A DNA stretch of 64,000 nucleotides. Origin: Undibacterium sp. Jales W-56 (GTDB lineage: Bacteria; Pseudomonadota; Gammaproteobacteria; Burkholderiales; Burkholderiaceae_D). The stretch lies in contig NZ_JAJLQW010000001.1 of the NCBI RefSeq assembly GCF_025548535.1, positions 1 through 64,000 of the forward strand, written 5' to 3'. The notes below the pieces were generated by a model. The model made no database searches and was not told where the DNA came from. It saw only the letters and a list, made by a program, of their open reading frames with translations. Below, one piece after another: positions 47,040 through 55,432 of this stretch (position 1 is its first letter; each line of letters starts with the position of its first letter). Position numbers and translations under genes: made by a program.

Positions 47040-47948
47040 TTATCGCAATCCCAGCCACAAACCGGCAGGCACAAACAACAACGCAGCCAGATTGCCGAGT
47101 AACACAATCGAGGCGACTTTATCGGGCTCCTGTTGATATTGTTCCGCCACCATGAAGCAAAACACCGCCGGCGGTAAGGCGGCAAACAGATACATTTGCC
47201 CGCGTTGTGCCGATGTCAATGGCAACACTTGCTCCAGCACTAAAGCGGCCAATAAACCGACCGCCGGGCACACCAGCGCACCCGCCACACCAATGCGCCA
47301 GCTGGAGAAATTGATGTCCAGCATGCGCACCCCGAGCGCAAACAACATGATAGGAATGCAGGCGTCGCCCATCATTTTCAAGGCGATGAACACATAGTCT
47401 GGCAAGTGAATATGCAGCAGTGCGAACGCCATGCCCAGCAGCATGGAGAGCATCATCGGGCTGAACAGGAATTTCAAGGACGAGTCCGAATGATCGGGAT
47501 GGCCGCGTTGAATAATCTTGATCCCGACGGTAAAGTACACCAGGTTGCACGCCATGAACAAGGCTACCGCGGCGGACAAGCCATTCGCGCCAAACGCCAG
47601 CGCCGCCAGGGGCAGTCCCATGTTGCCGCAATTGTTGTACATCATGGGTGGCACAAAGGTGCGCACATCGTAACCAAGCAGGCGTGCCAGCGGCCAGGAC
47701 AGCAAGCCGGAACCCAATGCAATTAGTACCCCCGCCAGGATCAGCCAGGCATTCTGCGTCACGTCAAAATGCTTACCGGCCAGAGCCGTGAACACCAGCA
47801 GAGGGCAGAGCACATCCATGCTGACCCGATTGACCGCCGCCATATCGTCCTGAGCGCCAGCGCCCCGGGTGCGCGCATAGGCATAGCCGAGGCCGATGAC
47901 GATAAACACCGGTAAGATAATCGAGACGATCCGTTCCAGCAATTCCAT
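47040..47948 (-). CDS. AEC (auxin efflux carrier) family transporter
   Basis: The 302-aa protein has ten predicted membrane segments in two five-helix halves with a central polar loop (RGHPDHSDSSLKFL), as in bacterial AEC permeases. The conserved NNCGNMGLPLA (105-115) is the family substrate-site motif. Bacterial members carry malate, malonate or other small acids; specificity cannot be told here. It is next to an Lrp-type regulator on the same strand, separated by element C. Confidence 0.88.
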   Translation of the reverse strand: MELLERIVSIILPVFIVIGLGYAYARTRGAGAQDDMAAVNRVSMDVLCPLLVFTALAGKHFDVTQNAWLILAGVLIALGSGLLSWPLARLLGYDVRTFVPPMMYNNCGNMGLPLAALAFGANGLSAAVALFMACNLVYFTVGIKIIQRGHPDHSDSSLKFLFSPMMLSMLLGMAFALLHIHLPDYVFIALKMMGDACIPIMLFALGVRMLDINFSSWRIGVAGALVCPAVGLLAALVLEQVLPLTSAQRGQMYLFAALPPAVFCFMVAEQYQQEPDKVASIVLLGNLAALLFVPAGLWLGLR

Positions 47949-47964
47949 TCAGATTTTTTACCTC

Positions 47965-48060
47965 ATCGGGAGCATACTCCCTCATTATTTGTATAAAACC
48001 AGGCTTATTCCGCGATAATTACGGCGATATTAAAAAAATACTCTATCGGAGTATATAAAT
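47965..48060. repeat. Dispersed palindromic element, copy C
   Basis: The core 48026-48060 resembles copies A and B. On the minus strand it forms a 6-bp stem of ATACTC and GAGTAT with a 5-nt loop followed by seven T, a plausible terminator for the Lrp gene whose stop is 6 nt away. A second small GGGAG/CTCCC hairpin lies at 47968-47982. The 5' half is less like the other copies. Confidence 0.5.
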
Positions 48061-48065
48061 CATCG

Positions 48066-48545
48066 TTAAGATTTGGCGGTTTTCAGCACCGCATAATCGA
48101 GCGGCAGCGCGGTCGTGCTTTTGATGACTTCCATCACAAAGCTGGAGCTGACGTCTTGCAGGTCCGCGACCTTGACCAGCTTTTTATACGCGATGTCAAA
48201 ACCCGCCATGTCCGGCACATGCATTTTGAGCAGGTAATCAATGTCGCCGCTCATGCGGAAGATTTCCACGATCTCCGGTATGTCGCGAACCCCGCTGACG
48301 AAGCGCTGCATCCAGGCTTCATTATGTTGCGCTGCCTTGAGCGCCACCATCACAGTCAAACCGAGATTGAGTTTGCGCGGATCGCACAACACCACCTGTT
48401 GCCGGATTACACCATCATCCTGCAGTCTTTGCACCCGCCGCCAGCACGGCGTAACCGACAAATGCACCGCCTGCGCCAGATCCGCCAGAGCGATGGAAGC
48501 GTCTTTCTGCAAAATTTGAAGAATTTCGATATCTTTTTTATCCAT
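48066..48545 (-). CDS. Lrp/AsnC family transcriptional regulator
   Basis: Feast/famine regulators bind DNA as multimers and sense amino acids. The 159-aa protein has an N-terminal helix-turn-helix (residues 15-50, IALADLAQAVHLSVTPCWRRV) and a C-terminal RAM ligand domain with MSGDIDYLLKMHVPD. I start at ATG 48545 (MDKKDIEIL), dropping 12 hydrophobic residues of the longer frame. It is divergent from metC across a spacer with a clear inverted repeat, so metC and itself are likely targets. Confidence 0.93.
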   Translation of the reverse strand: MDKKDIEILQILQKDASIALADLAQAVHLSVTPCWRRVQRLQDDGVIRQQVVLCDPRKLNLGLTVMVALKAAQHNEAWMQRFVSGVRDIPEIVEIFRMSGDIDYLLKMHVPDMAGFDIAYKKLVKVADLQDVSSSFVMEVIKSTTALPLDYAVLKTAKS

Positions 48546-48580
48546 ATATTTAATTTTATAGAAAAATATTCTCAAATACA

Positions 48581-48614
48581 TGAAATTTAGCCGAAAATTT
48601 GGTAAAAAATTTCA
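48581..48614. promoter_or_regulatory. Inverted repeat in the lrp-metC spacer
   Basis: TGAAATTT (48581-48588) and AAATTTCA (48607-48614) are perfect inverted copies with centres about 26 bp apart, and a third AAAATTT lies between. AT-rich palindromes of this kind are typical of Lrp/AsnC sites, so it may be the operator for the divergent pair. Confidence 0.5.
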
Positions 48615-48776
48615 TCTCAGCATTGTTAGGATTTGCCTATTCCTTTTTAGAAAAACGCAGAAACCGAGACCGAATCCAAACCCGAGCGAATGTTGTCGGG
48701 GATGGCCAGTCAACCCGCCTGGGTTCCAGTAACTCCGTTTTAAGACATCTCATATCCAAGCCATCGGAGAGCAGCA

Positions 48777-49985
48777 ATGACACATTCCACAGCACACTGG
48801 CAAACCGCTACCCGGCTGACTCACGCCGGCCGCAAGGGCAAAGCCCATCACGGTCCGGTCAATCCACCTGTGATACGCGCCTCGACCATGTTGTTCCCGA
48901 ATGTCGCGGGCCTCAAAGAAGCGACTGGCACGCGCGCGATTTACGGCCGGCACGGCAATGAGACTACCTATGCGCTGGAACAGGCTCTGTGTGCCGCAGA
49001 AGGCGCTGCCGCCTGCCTGCTGACACCGTCGGGCTTGTCGGCGATCACCACCACCTTGCTGGCCTTGCTCAAACCCGGCGATCATTTGCTGATGGTGGAT
49101 ACGACTTACGATCCTACGCGCTTATTTTGCGACGGCTTGCTGAAACAAATGGGCATCAGCACGACCTATTACGACCCGTCCATTGGTAGCGGGATTGCCA
49201 GCCTGATGCAGTTGAACACCAAAGTGATTTTTGTCGAATCCCCCGGTTCGCTGACCTTTGAAGTCCAGGACATTCCGGCGCTTGCCGCCGTCGCCCATGC
49301 ACACGGTGCCGTGCTGGTATCCGACAGCACCTGGGCAACACCGATCGGCTGGTCCTCATTTGAATTGGGGATCGATGTCTCGATTCATGCCGCAACCAAA
49401 TACATCGTCGGTCACTCCGATGCGCTGATGGGGGTGATCCTGACTACCGCCGGGCTGCAAGGCAAATTACGCGATACCTATAAACAACTCGGTTTATCTG
49501 TCGGCGTCGATGATGCCGCCTTGGCCTTGCGCGGCTTGCGCAGCATGGCAGCGCGGCTGGCCGTACATCGCGTCAGCGCCATGCAGATAGCGCAGTGGCT
49601 GCAAGCGCAACCCGAGGTCGCCGAAGTCCTGTATCCGCCCATGCCGGGTGCGGCAGGACATGACTTGTGGCGGCGCGACTTCCATCCCGACTACGCCTGC
49701 GGCCTGATGGGTGCGGTATTCCATTCCGGGATCAGCGAACAGCAAGTCGCCGCACTGATAGACACCACCGAATTATTCGGCATCGGCTTTAGCTGGGGCG
49801 GCTACGAAAGCCTGATCCTGCCGACCAAACCGTCAAGCTGCCGCAGCGTGCATGCAGCCAAATGGCAGGCGCCGATGATACGTCTGCATGTCGGCCTGGA
49901 ATCGGTACAGGATTTGCAAAACGATCTGCAGCAGGGATTCGAGGCATTGAGAATGCTGGCAGGCACAAGCGCAATTGCAGCTTAA
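48777..49985 (+). CDS. metC: Cystathionine beta-lyase
   Basis: MetC is a PLP enzyme that cleaves cystathionine to homocysteine; related lyases also act on cysteine or cystine. The 402-aa protein has the PLP lysine Lys208 in HAATKYIVGHSD, Asp183 (VSDSTWATP) that holds the ring, and the YGRHGNETTYALEQAL segment. The SD is a perfect GGAGAG (48766-48771). An Lrp gene diverges from it. The downstream 3' region holds the first small-RNA-like unit. Confidence 0.92.
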   Translation: MTHSTAHWQTATRLTHAGRKGKAHHGPVNPPVIRASTMLFPNVAGLKEATGTRAIYGRHGNETTYALEQALCAAEGAAACLLTPSGLSAITTTLLALLKPGDHLLMVDTTYDPTRLFCDGLLKQMGISTTYYDPSIGSGIASLMQLNTKVIFVESPGSLTFEVQDIPALAAVAHAHGAVLVSDSTWATPIGWSSFELGIDVSIHAATKYIVGHSDALMGVILTTAGLQGKLRDTYKQLGLSVGVDDAALALRGLRSMAARLAVHRVSAMQIAQWLQAQPEVAEVLYPPMPGAAGHDLWRRDFHPDYACGLMGAVFHSGISEQQVAALIDTTELFGIGFSWGGYESLILPTKPSSCRSVHAAKWQAPMIRLHVGLESVQDLQNDLQQGFEALRMLAGTSAIAA

Positions 49986-50055
49986 GATTGCCGCGGCATA
50001 CCCGAGGGGAATTGTCTGTAGTTTGTATCTGTTTTGTCGGAACTTTGTCTTGGAC

Positions 50056-50082
50056 GAACTTCCGCAGCATTAACTAGTCTTA
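50056..50082 (+). promoter_or_regulatory. Sigma-E-like promoter
   Basis: GAACTT (50056-50061), 16 nt and TCTTA (50078-50082) match the extracytoplasmic sigma-E pattern (GAACTT, N16, TCnnA). It would start a transcript near 50089 that ends at the terminator at 50161. Confidence 0.5.
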
Positions 50083-50088
50083 GTATGC

Positions 50089-50161
50089 GTAGGTATTCAT
50101 GAATTCTACTCTCTCCAAAAAGTAGAACTTTTCACCCGCCGAGGTTTGGCGGGTTTTTTTT
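50089..50161 (+). ncRNA. Candidate small RNA, copy 1 (CUCUCC loop)
   Basis: Two hairpins: 50104-50110 with 50121-50127 (7 bp) exposes the loop CUCUCCAAAA; the second, 50134-50140 with 50148-50154, is a terminator with eight T. A sigma-E-like promoter sits just upstream. It lies 104 nt past the metC stop, so it could also be, or be processed from, the metC 3' end. The loop is complementary to GGAGAG-type Shine-Dalgarno sites such as that of metC. It resembles copy 2 at 51325-51385 in order, loop and spacing. Confidence 0.6.
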
Positions 50162-50243
50162 GTTCAAAAATACAAGGCTGGTTGCGGCCATTTAATTTTC
50201 TTCTCTCTGCAACTTGAAGGCGGATTAAGCTTGAAGACCAGAG

Positions 50244-50540
50244 TCACGAATCAATGATGACCAAGGTTCCGAAGCTGCCGGGAGCAACGGCATGGGGTAT
50301 CCCGGCAGGAACTATGAACAGCTCACCCGCTCGCACCGAAACAAGCGAATTCTGAATTTCGAGATTCATCTGCCCATCCAGCACCAGCAGTGCTTCATCG
50401 AAGTCGTGGCATTCGGCTGGGTATGCGGACGCATCCATGCGCAGGATCTTGAAGTTGGCTCCGCCAGCGCAGCCCAATACTTTTGAGCGCCAAGCGTGCG
50501 GCAACGATTCGGCGCTGGCTAAGAGATTAATTTTTGACAT
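50244..50540 (-). CDS. Small cupin-domain protein
   Basis: The 98-aa protein is a single cupin barrel: HDFDEALLVLDGQMNLEIQ (about 45-63) is cupin motif 1 and GELFIVPAGIPHAVAP (72-87) motif 2, with likely metal ligands His45, Glu49 and His84. The enzymatic role is unknown; single cupins can be enzymes or sensors. It starts 21 nt after the oxygenase stop, so both are one transcript. Confidence 0.82.
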   Translation of the reverse strand: MSKINLLASAESLPHAWRSKVLGCAGGANFKILRMDASAYPAECHDFDEALLVLDGQMNLEIQNSLVSVRAGELFIVPAGIPHAVAPGSFGTLVIIDS

Positions 50541-50561
50541 GAAATTTGATGGGCCGAAATA

Positions 50562-51137
50562 TTACTTGGTCAGCAAATAATTAAAACTAAACGACACCCT
50601 GTCGTTGTCAGTCAGATTCGCGCTGACTCGATGAAACACATCCGAACGGAATAACACTAATTTTCCCACCGCGGGTTCAATCACGTAATTGCCGAACAGT
50701 TTGTAATGCATATCCGTCGGGAAGATCGCAAGGTCGCCGTCGTGTTGGTTGGTGCTGAAATAATAGGCGCCGCTGATCGGTAAACCTTCGACATTTCTCT
50801 CGTGATTGTGGCGTTCCTGGAAACCGAATTTTTTGGTGATATTGATCCAGCTTTGGGTGTACTGATGATCGAATGTAAATGCCTGATCCTTGCGGGTCTT
50901 ACTGACGAATTCGAGAATATTATCTTCGATGAATTTTTTGAGAGAGTGCAGATGGGCGTGGGCAAAGAGGTTTTTTTCTTTGTTGAATGAACTGAGTACG
51001 TTGTCGCCCCAAGAGTGGCTGAGCAGGCTTTCTATCAGCGCTCTTTGCTGCAGGACTTCGGCGTTGATCGCATGGACGGTCGCCGGATCTGCCTGCGAGA
51101 TACCCACCAGTGTGGGAAATAAGACTTCAATTTCCAT
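50562..51137 (-). CDS. 2-oxoglutarate/Fe(II)-dependent oxygenase family protein (TIGR02466-like)
   Basis: The 191-aa protein resembles the putative 2OG-Fe(II) oxygenases of the TIGR02466 group. Its middle has RHNHERNVEGLPISGAYYFS and the later LVLFRSDVFHRVSAN with the distal iron-binding His and a conserved Arg. I start at ATG 51137 (MEIEVLFPTLVG), directly after GGGAGG; ten upstream codons are not conserved. The substrate is unknown. It is paired with a cupin, another metal-binding fold. Confidence 0.8.
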   Translation of the reverse strand: MEIEVLFPTLVGISQADPATVHAINAEVLQQRALIESLLSHSWGDNVLSSFNKEKNLFAHAHLHSLKKFIEDNILEFVSKTRKDQAFTFDHQYTQSWINITKKFGFQERHNHERNVEGLPISGAYYFSTNQHDGDLAIFPTDMHYKLFGNYVIEPAVGKLVLFRSDVFHRVSANLTDNDRVSFSFNYLLTK

Positions 51138-51324
51138 TGCGCCTCCCCTTAATTCTATGATCGCCATTACTTCACGAAGAATGCGCTATGGTAGATGAAA
51201 CAGGGTGATTTGTGTCTCTGCGCCGGCTTTTTTCTTTTGGCGTCAATCCGGTTTGTGGCGGGTAGATTGAAATGTCGGGCAGGGATGTCATATCTCCGTA
51301 ATATCCGCGCAATATACTATCGCT

Positions 51325-51385
51325 AATCCTGAAATACTCTCCAAAGGTAGGATTTTTTGCCCGCTCTGGTAGCGGGCATTTTTTT
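51325..51385 (+). ncRNA. Candidate small RNA, copy 2 (CUCUCC loop)
   Basis: Hairpin 1 (51325-51330 with 51349-51354) has a loop with CUCUCC; hairpin 2 (51358-51365 with 51371-51378) is a terminator followed by seven T. TATACT at 51313-51318 may be a -10 box, without a clear -35. Both neighbouring genes are on the minus strand, so this plus-strand terminator has no gene to end. The layout matches copy 1 at 50089-50161. Confidence 0.6.
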
Positions 51386-51416
51386 ATCTAAGCGATCTGT
51401 GTTGTCGCCGGGATGT

Positions 51417-53651
51417 TTATAGTGGCGGCGTTGCGGCTTGATCGAGATCCAGGGTTTTGATGCCGGCGCCGTTCATGAATTCGCTATACGACCAGTCGCC
51501 TTCGGCGTTGCTGACATTCTCCGGTACGGCTCTTTGCGTCTCAGCCTTGCCGGACAAGGCCTGGCGCATATAGTCGATCCAGATCGGCAGCGACAGGGTC
51601 GCGCCAAACTCTCTGCCGCCCAGCGATTTAGGATCGTCGTAACCCATCCAGGCTACCGCTACGACATCACCCGCATAACCGGCGAACCAGCCATCGACGG
51701 CATCGCTCGTGGTCCCGGTTTTTCCAGCCAGATCATGGCGCCCCAGGCGCTGGGTTGCTGCTGCGCCGGTGCCGCTTCTGACGACTTCGCGCAACATGCT
51801 GTCGATGATGAAAGCGTTGCGGCCGTCGAGTACGCGAGCGTCTTCCTGCGCAGTGGCGGGGGCTTTGTTTTCAGTCAGGACTTTGCCGTGGGCGTCGGTG
51901 ACTTTCTGGATCAGCCAGGGCTTGATCTGATAGCCGCCATTTGCAAATACGCCGTAGGCCGCCGCCAGCTGTAGCGGCGTGACCGAGCCGGTACCTAATG
52001 CCATGGTCAGGTTTTGCGGTTGCTTGTTGGCGTCAAAACCGAAGCGCGGCAAATAGTCGCGCGCATATACTGCGCCTATCGCTTTGAGCAGGCGTACGGA
52101 AACCACGTTCTTGGATTGCACCAGCGCGGTACGCAATGTGATCGGGCCGTCGTATTTGCCATCGTCGTTGCGCGGATCCCATTTAAGTTGTTCGGTGCTG
52201 GTTTCGGATAACTGCACATCGTTGACGATAGTGGCCGGTGAATAGCCTTTTTCCAGAGCGGCGGAATAAATAAACGGCTTGATCGACGAGCCGGGCTGAC
52301 GCCATGCGCTGGTCACGTGATTGAATTGCTTGCGGTTGAAATCGAAGCCGCCGACCATCGCGCGATACGATCCGTCCTGCGCGTTCAGAGCTACGAAGGC
52401 GGCATCGACTTCGGGCAACTGCGTGATGGTCCAGCGTTTCTTCGCATCCTGCATCACGCGGATCAAGGCGCCGGGGCGGATTTTTAGATCGCGATGGGCA
52501 TTCGCCTGCATCGCTTTATCCGCGAAGCGCAAGGTCTCGCCGCTCAGCGTGACGACATCGCCGGAAGCCATTTCGGCTTTCACCGATTTATTGCTGACTT
52601 CGATCACCACGGCTGGCACCAGCTTGTCGCTGCCCGGGTGTTTGAGCATCAGCGCATCGATGGCATCATCGCGCTCATCTTCATCCGCTGGCAGCTCGAT
52701 AAACGCTTCCGGGCCGCGATAACCATGTCGCTGATCATAGGCCATGACATTGCGGCGCAGGGATTCGTAGGCGGCATCCTGTTCCGCTTTGTTGATCGTC
52801 GTATATACCTTCAAACCGCTGCTGTACGCCGCATCTTTGTATTCCGCGACGATCGCCTGACGCACGATCTCGGCGACATAATCGGCATGCGATTCGAATT
52901 GCTGGCGACTGCTGATATGCAACTGTTCTGCGCTGGCCTGGGCAAATTGCGCCTGCGTGATATAGCCTTCATCGAGCATGCTTTTCAAGACCAGCAATTG
53001 ACGCTGTTTGGCACGCTGCTGGTTGGCCGCCGGATTATGGCGCACCGGATTTTGCGGCACGCCAGCCAGCATCGCGGCTTCTGCGATACTCAGCTCCGCC
53101 AGTGATTTGTTGAAGTAGGTGCGGGCTGCGCTGGAGAAGCCGTGCGTCCTTTGACCGAGATAAATCTGATTCATATACAACTCAAGAATCTGGTCCTTAC
53201 TCAAGGCGGCTTCAATCCGATAGGTGAGTAAAATTTCTTTTAACTTGCGGTCGATGGTTTTTTCCTGGGTCAGCAAAAAATTACGCGCCACCTGCATCGT
53301 GATGGTCGATGCGCCCTGATGAAAGCCGCCTTGCAAATCGGCGAGCAGGGCGCGGGTCGCTGAGCGGAAATTGATACCGCCATGTTCATAAAAGCGCCGG
53401 TCCTCAATCGCCAGCAGCGCGTTTTTCATCAAGACCGGGATTTCTTTAATCGGCACAAAATCCCTGTGTTCTTCACCGAACTCGCCGATCAGGGCATTGT
53501 CTGCGGTGTAGATGCGTAAAGGGATTTTAGGCTTGTAATCGGTGACTGCATCGAGCGAAGGCAGCCTGGGCATCACCCATAAAAAAACATAAGCCAGGAT
53601 GGCGATGGCGACGGTGCTGATGAGGGCGGCGATACCGAGTAGTAATTTCAT
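51417..53651 (-). CDS. Second penicillin-binding protein 1A (bifunctional)
   Basis: The 744-aa paralog of the mrcA product at 32487-34799 has a short N-terminal anchor (3-26), glycosyltransferase Glu83 in EDRRFYEHGG, and transpeptidase motifs Ser455 (SSIK), SKN and Lys644 (KTGT). All catalytic residues are kept, so it should be active in both reactions. It starts 5 nt after mdlB, so it belongs to the ABC-exporter transcript. The linkage suggests a special growth condition or envelope-stress role (inference). Confidence 0.94.
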   Translation of the reverse strand: MKLLLGIAALISTVAIAILAYVFLWVMPRLPSLDAVTDYKPKIPLRIYTADNALIGEFGEEHRDFVPIKEIPVLMKNALLAIEDRRFYEHGGINFRSATRALLADLQGGFHQGASTITMQVARNFLLTQEKTIDRKLKEILLTYRIEAALSKDQILELYMNQIYLGQRTHGFSSAARTYFNKSLAELSIAEAAMLAGVPQNPVRHNPAANQQRAKQRQLLVLKSMLDEGYITQAQFAQASAEQLHISSRQQFESHADYVAEIVRQAIVAEYKDAAYSSGLKVYTTINKAEQDAAYESLRRNVMAYDQRHGYRGPEAFIELPADEDERDDAIDALMLKHPGSDKLVPAVVIEVSNKSVKAEMASGDVVTLSGETLRFADKAMQANAHRDLKIRPGALIRVMQDAKKRWTITQLPEVDAAFVALNAQDGSYRAMVGGFDFNRKQFNHVTSAWRQPGSSIKPFIYSAALEKGYSPATIVNDVQLSETSTEQLKWDPRNDDGKYDGPITLRTALVQSKNVVSVRLLKAIGAVYARDYLPRFGFDANKQPQNLTMALGTGSVTPLQLAAAYGVFANGGYQIKPWLIQKVTDAHGKVLTENKAPATAQEDARVLDGRNAFIIDSMLREVVRSGTGAAATQRLGRHDLAGKTGTTSDAVDGWFAGYAGDVVAVAWMGYDDPKSLGGREFGATLSLPIWIDYMRQALSGKAETQRAVPENVSNAEGDWSYSEFMNGAGIKTLDLDQAATPPL

Positions 53652-53656
53652 AAAAC

Positions 53657-55432
53657 TTAGTCTTCCAGGGTTTGCAGCAAATACAGCTTTTGATAAATGC
53701 CGAGTTCTAGCGCCATCAATTGTTGATGCGTACCTTGTTCGGCGATGCTGCCATGATTGAGTACCACGATCTGGTCGGCATCGCGGATGGTCGAGAGCCG
53801 GTGCGCAATTGCGACGATGGTCACGCTGCCGCGCAATTCGGTCAGCGCAGTTTGTACGATTTGTTCGGTTTCGCTATCGATATGCGAAGTGGCTTCATCG
53901 AGAAACAGGATGCGCGGTTTGCCCGCCAGAGCGCGGGCGATCGCGATCAGTTGCTTCTGCCCGGTGGACAGGCGCGCACCGCCTTCGCCGAGCGGAGTGT
54001 CATAGCCTTGCTCCAGTTGCAGAATGAAGTCATGCGCACGCGCTGCTTTGGCGGCGGCGATGATCTCGGCAGTGCTGATGTCGCGGCCCATGGCGATGTT
54101 TTCCCTGGCGTTGGCCGCGAGCAAAAAAGGCTCTTGCGGCACCAGCCCGAAACTGGCGCGGAAATGCGCATCGCTAAAGCTGGTGATGTCTTGTCCATCG
54201 ACGGCAATGCGTCCTGCTTGCGCGATATAAAAGCGCAGCAACAAGCTCAGTAGCGTCGATTTGCCGCTGCCGGTATGGCCGACAATCCCGAAAAAACTTC
54301 CCGCCGGGATATGCAGGTTGATGTCATGCAAAACCGGATGCGCCGCATCGTAGCCAAAGCGCAGATGTTCAAGCCGCAGATCGCCGCTATGTATCTCGGC
54401 ATCGCTGATGACGCCGCTGGTGCTCGGCTCGCGCAGCAGCGTATTGACGCGTGCAGCTGACACCACCGCTTGCTGTATCTGTCCGAACTGCAAGGTGATC
54501 TGGATCAGCGGATCGACCACGCGCGCGATATAGCTGACAAACGCATACAGGATACCGATCTCGATGCCGGAAAAATCGCGCTGACTGAAACAGAAAATCA
54601 CGACCACCAGCAACAAGGAATTTAACAGATCGAGGGCCGGACGCAGCAACCAGGCATTGGCGCGCAATTCATCGAGCCGTGCGTGATAATGCTGCTGGTT
54701 GGTCGCATCAAAACGTGCGCCAAAGCGCCGCTCGGCATTGCTTGCCTGCAGCGTGCTCATGCCGTTGATGCTCTCCGCGACCTGCGCATTGATCTCGCTG
54801 CGCAGCTGACGTGCACGGCTGACCGCCGGGGCGCTCCAGCGTTGATAAAACCAGACGATGATCATCACGGCCGGGATCAGCATCATGACGATCAGCATCA
54901 GGCGCCAATCCAGCCACGCCATCGCTACCAGTGCACCGATCACCACGATCGACGAATCGAGCATCACGAACAGCACTTGCACATACAGATTTTTAACCGA
55001 CTCGGTATCGTTGGTGACCCGGCTGACCAACTGCCCGGTAATCGCCTTGTCGAAAAACGCCATAGGCAAGCGCAATACATGACCGTACACCTGCTCGCGC
55101 AGGCGACGCACCGAGCGCATCGCCACACCTGCCAGCCGGGATAGCTGCAGATAGCGCAACCAGGTCGCCCACCAGCCGGTCGCTACATAAGTCGCCAGCA
55201 ACGCTACTACAACCGCCAGATCCATCTGGTGCGGCAACAGATAGCGGTCGATAAAGGCTTTACCCAACAGCGGGCCAAGCGCTTCCAATCCTGCTGCGAT
55301 GAATAAATAGAAGATGCCTAATACGACATGGCGACGCTCAGGTTGTGCCGCCTGCATCAACAGATGCACGGCTAATTTTTTCTCTGACTTACTTTCCGGG
55401 GCATTCATTTTTTGTGTCAACTCAGGCTGCAT
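53657..55432 (-). CDS. mdlB: Heterodimeric ABC exporter subunit, MdlB-like
   Basis: A half-transporter with six membrane segments (about 45-330) and an ATPase domain: Walker A GHTGSGKST, signature LSTGQKQ, Walker B LFLDEATSHID and switch His in IAHRLSTIRDAD. The catalytic Glu is present, but the signature has Thr in place of Gly. I start at ATG 55432 (MQPELTQKM), which overlaps the upstream mdlA by 11 nt; ATG 55408 is an alternative. The exported substrate is unknown. Confidence 0.9.
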   Translation of the reverse strand: MQPELTQKMNAPESKSEKKLAVHLLMQAAQPERRHVVLGIFYLFIAAGLEALGPLLGKAFIDRYLLPHQMDLAVVVALLATYVATGWWATWLRYLQLSRLAGVAMRSVRRLREQVYGHVLRLPMAFFDKAITGQLVSRVTNDTESVKNLYVQVLFVMLDSSIVVIGALVAMAWLDWRLMLIVMMLIPAVMIIVWFYQRWSAPAVSRARQLRSEINAQVAESINGMSTLQASNAERRFGARFDATNQQHYHARLDELRANAWLLRPALDLLNSLLLVVVIFCFSQRDFSGIEIGILYAFVSYIARVVDPLIQITLQFGQIQQAVVSAARVNTLLREPSTSGVISDAEIHSGDLRLEHLRFGYDAAHPVLHDINLHIPAGSFFGIVGHTGSGKSTLLSLLLRFYIAQAGRIAVDGQDITSFSDAHFRASFGLVPQEPFLLAANARENIAMGRDISTAEIIAAAKAARAHDFILQLEQGYDTPLGEGGARLSTGQKQLIAIARALAGKPRILFLDEATSHIDSETEQIVQTALTELRGSVTIVAIAHRLSTIRDADQIVVLNHGSIAEQGTHQQLMALELGIYQKLYLLQTLED

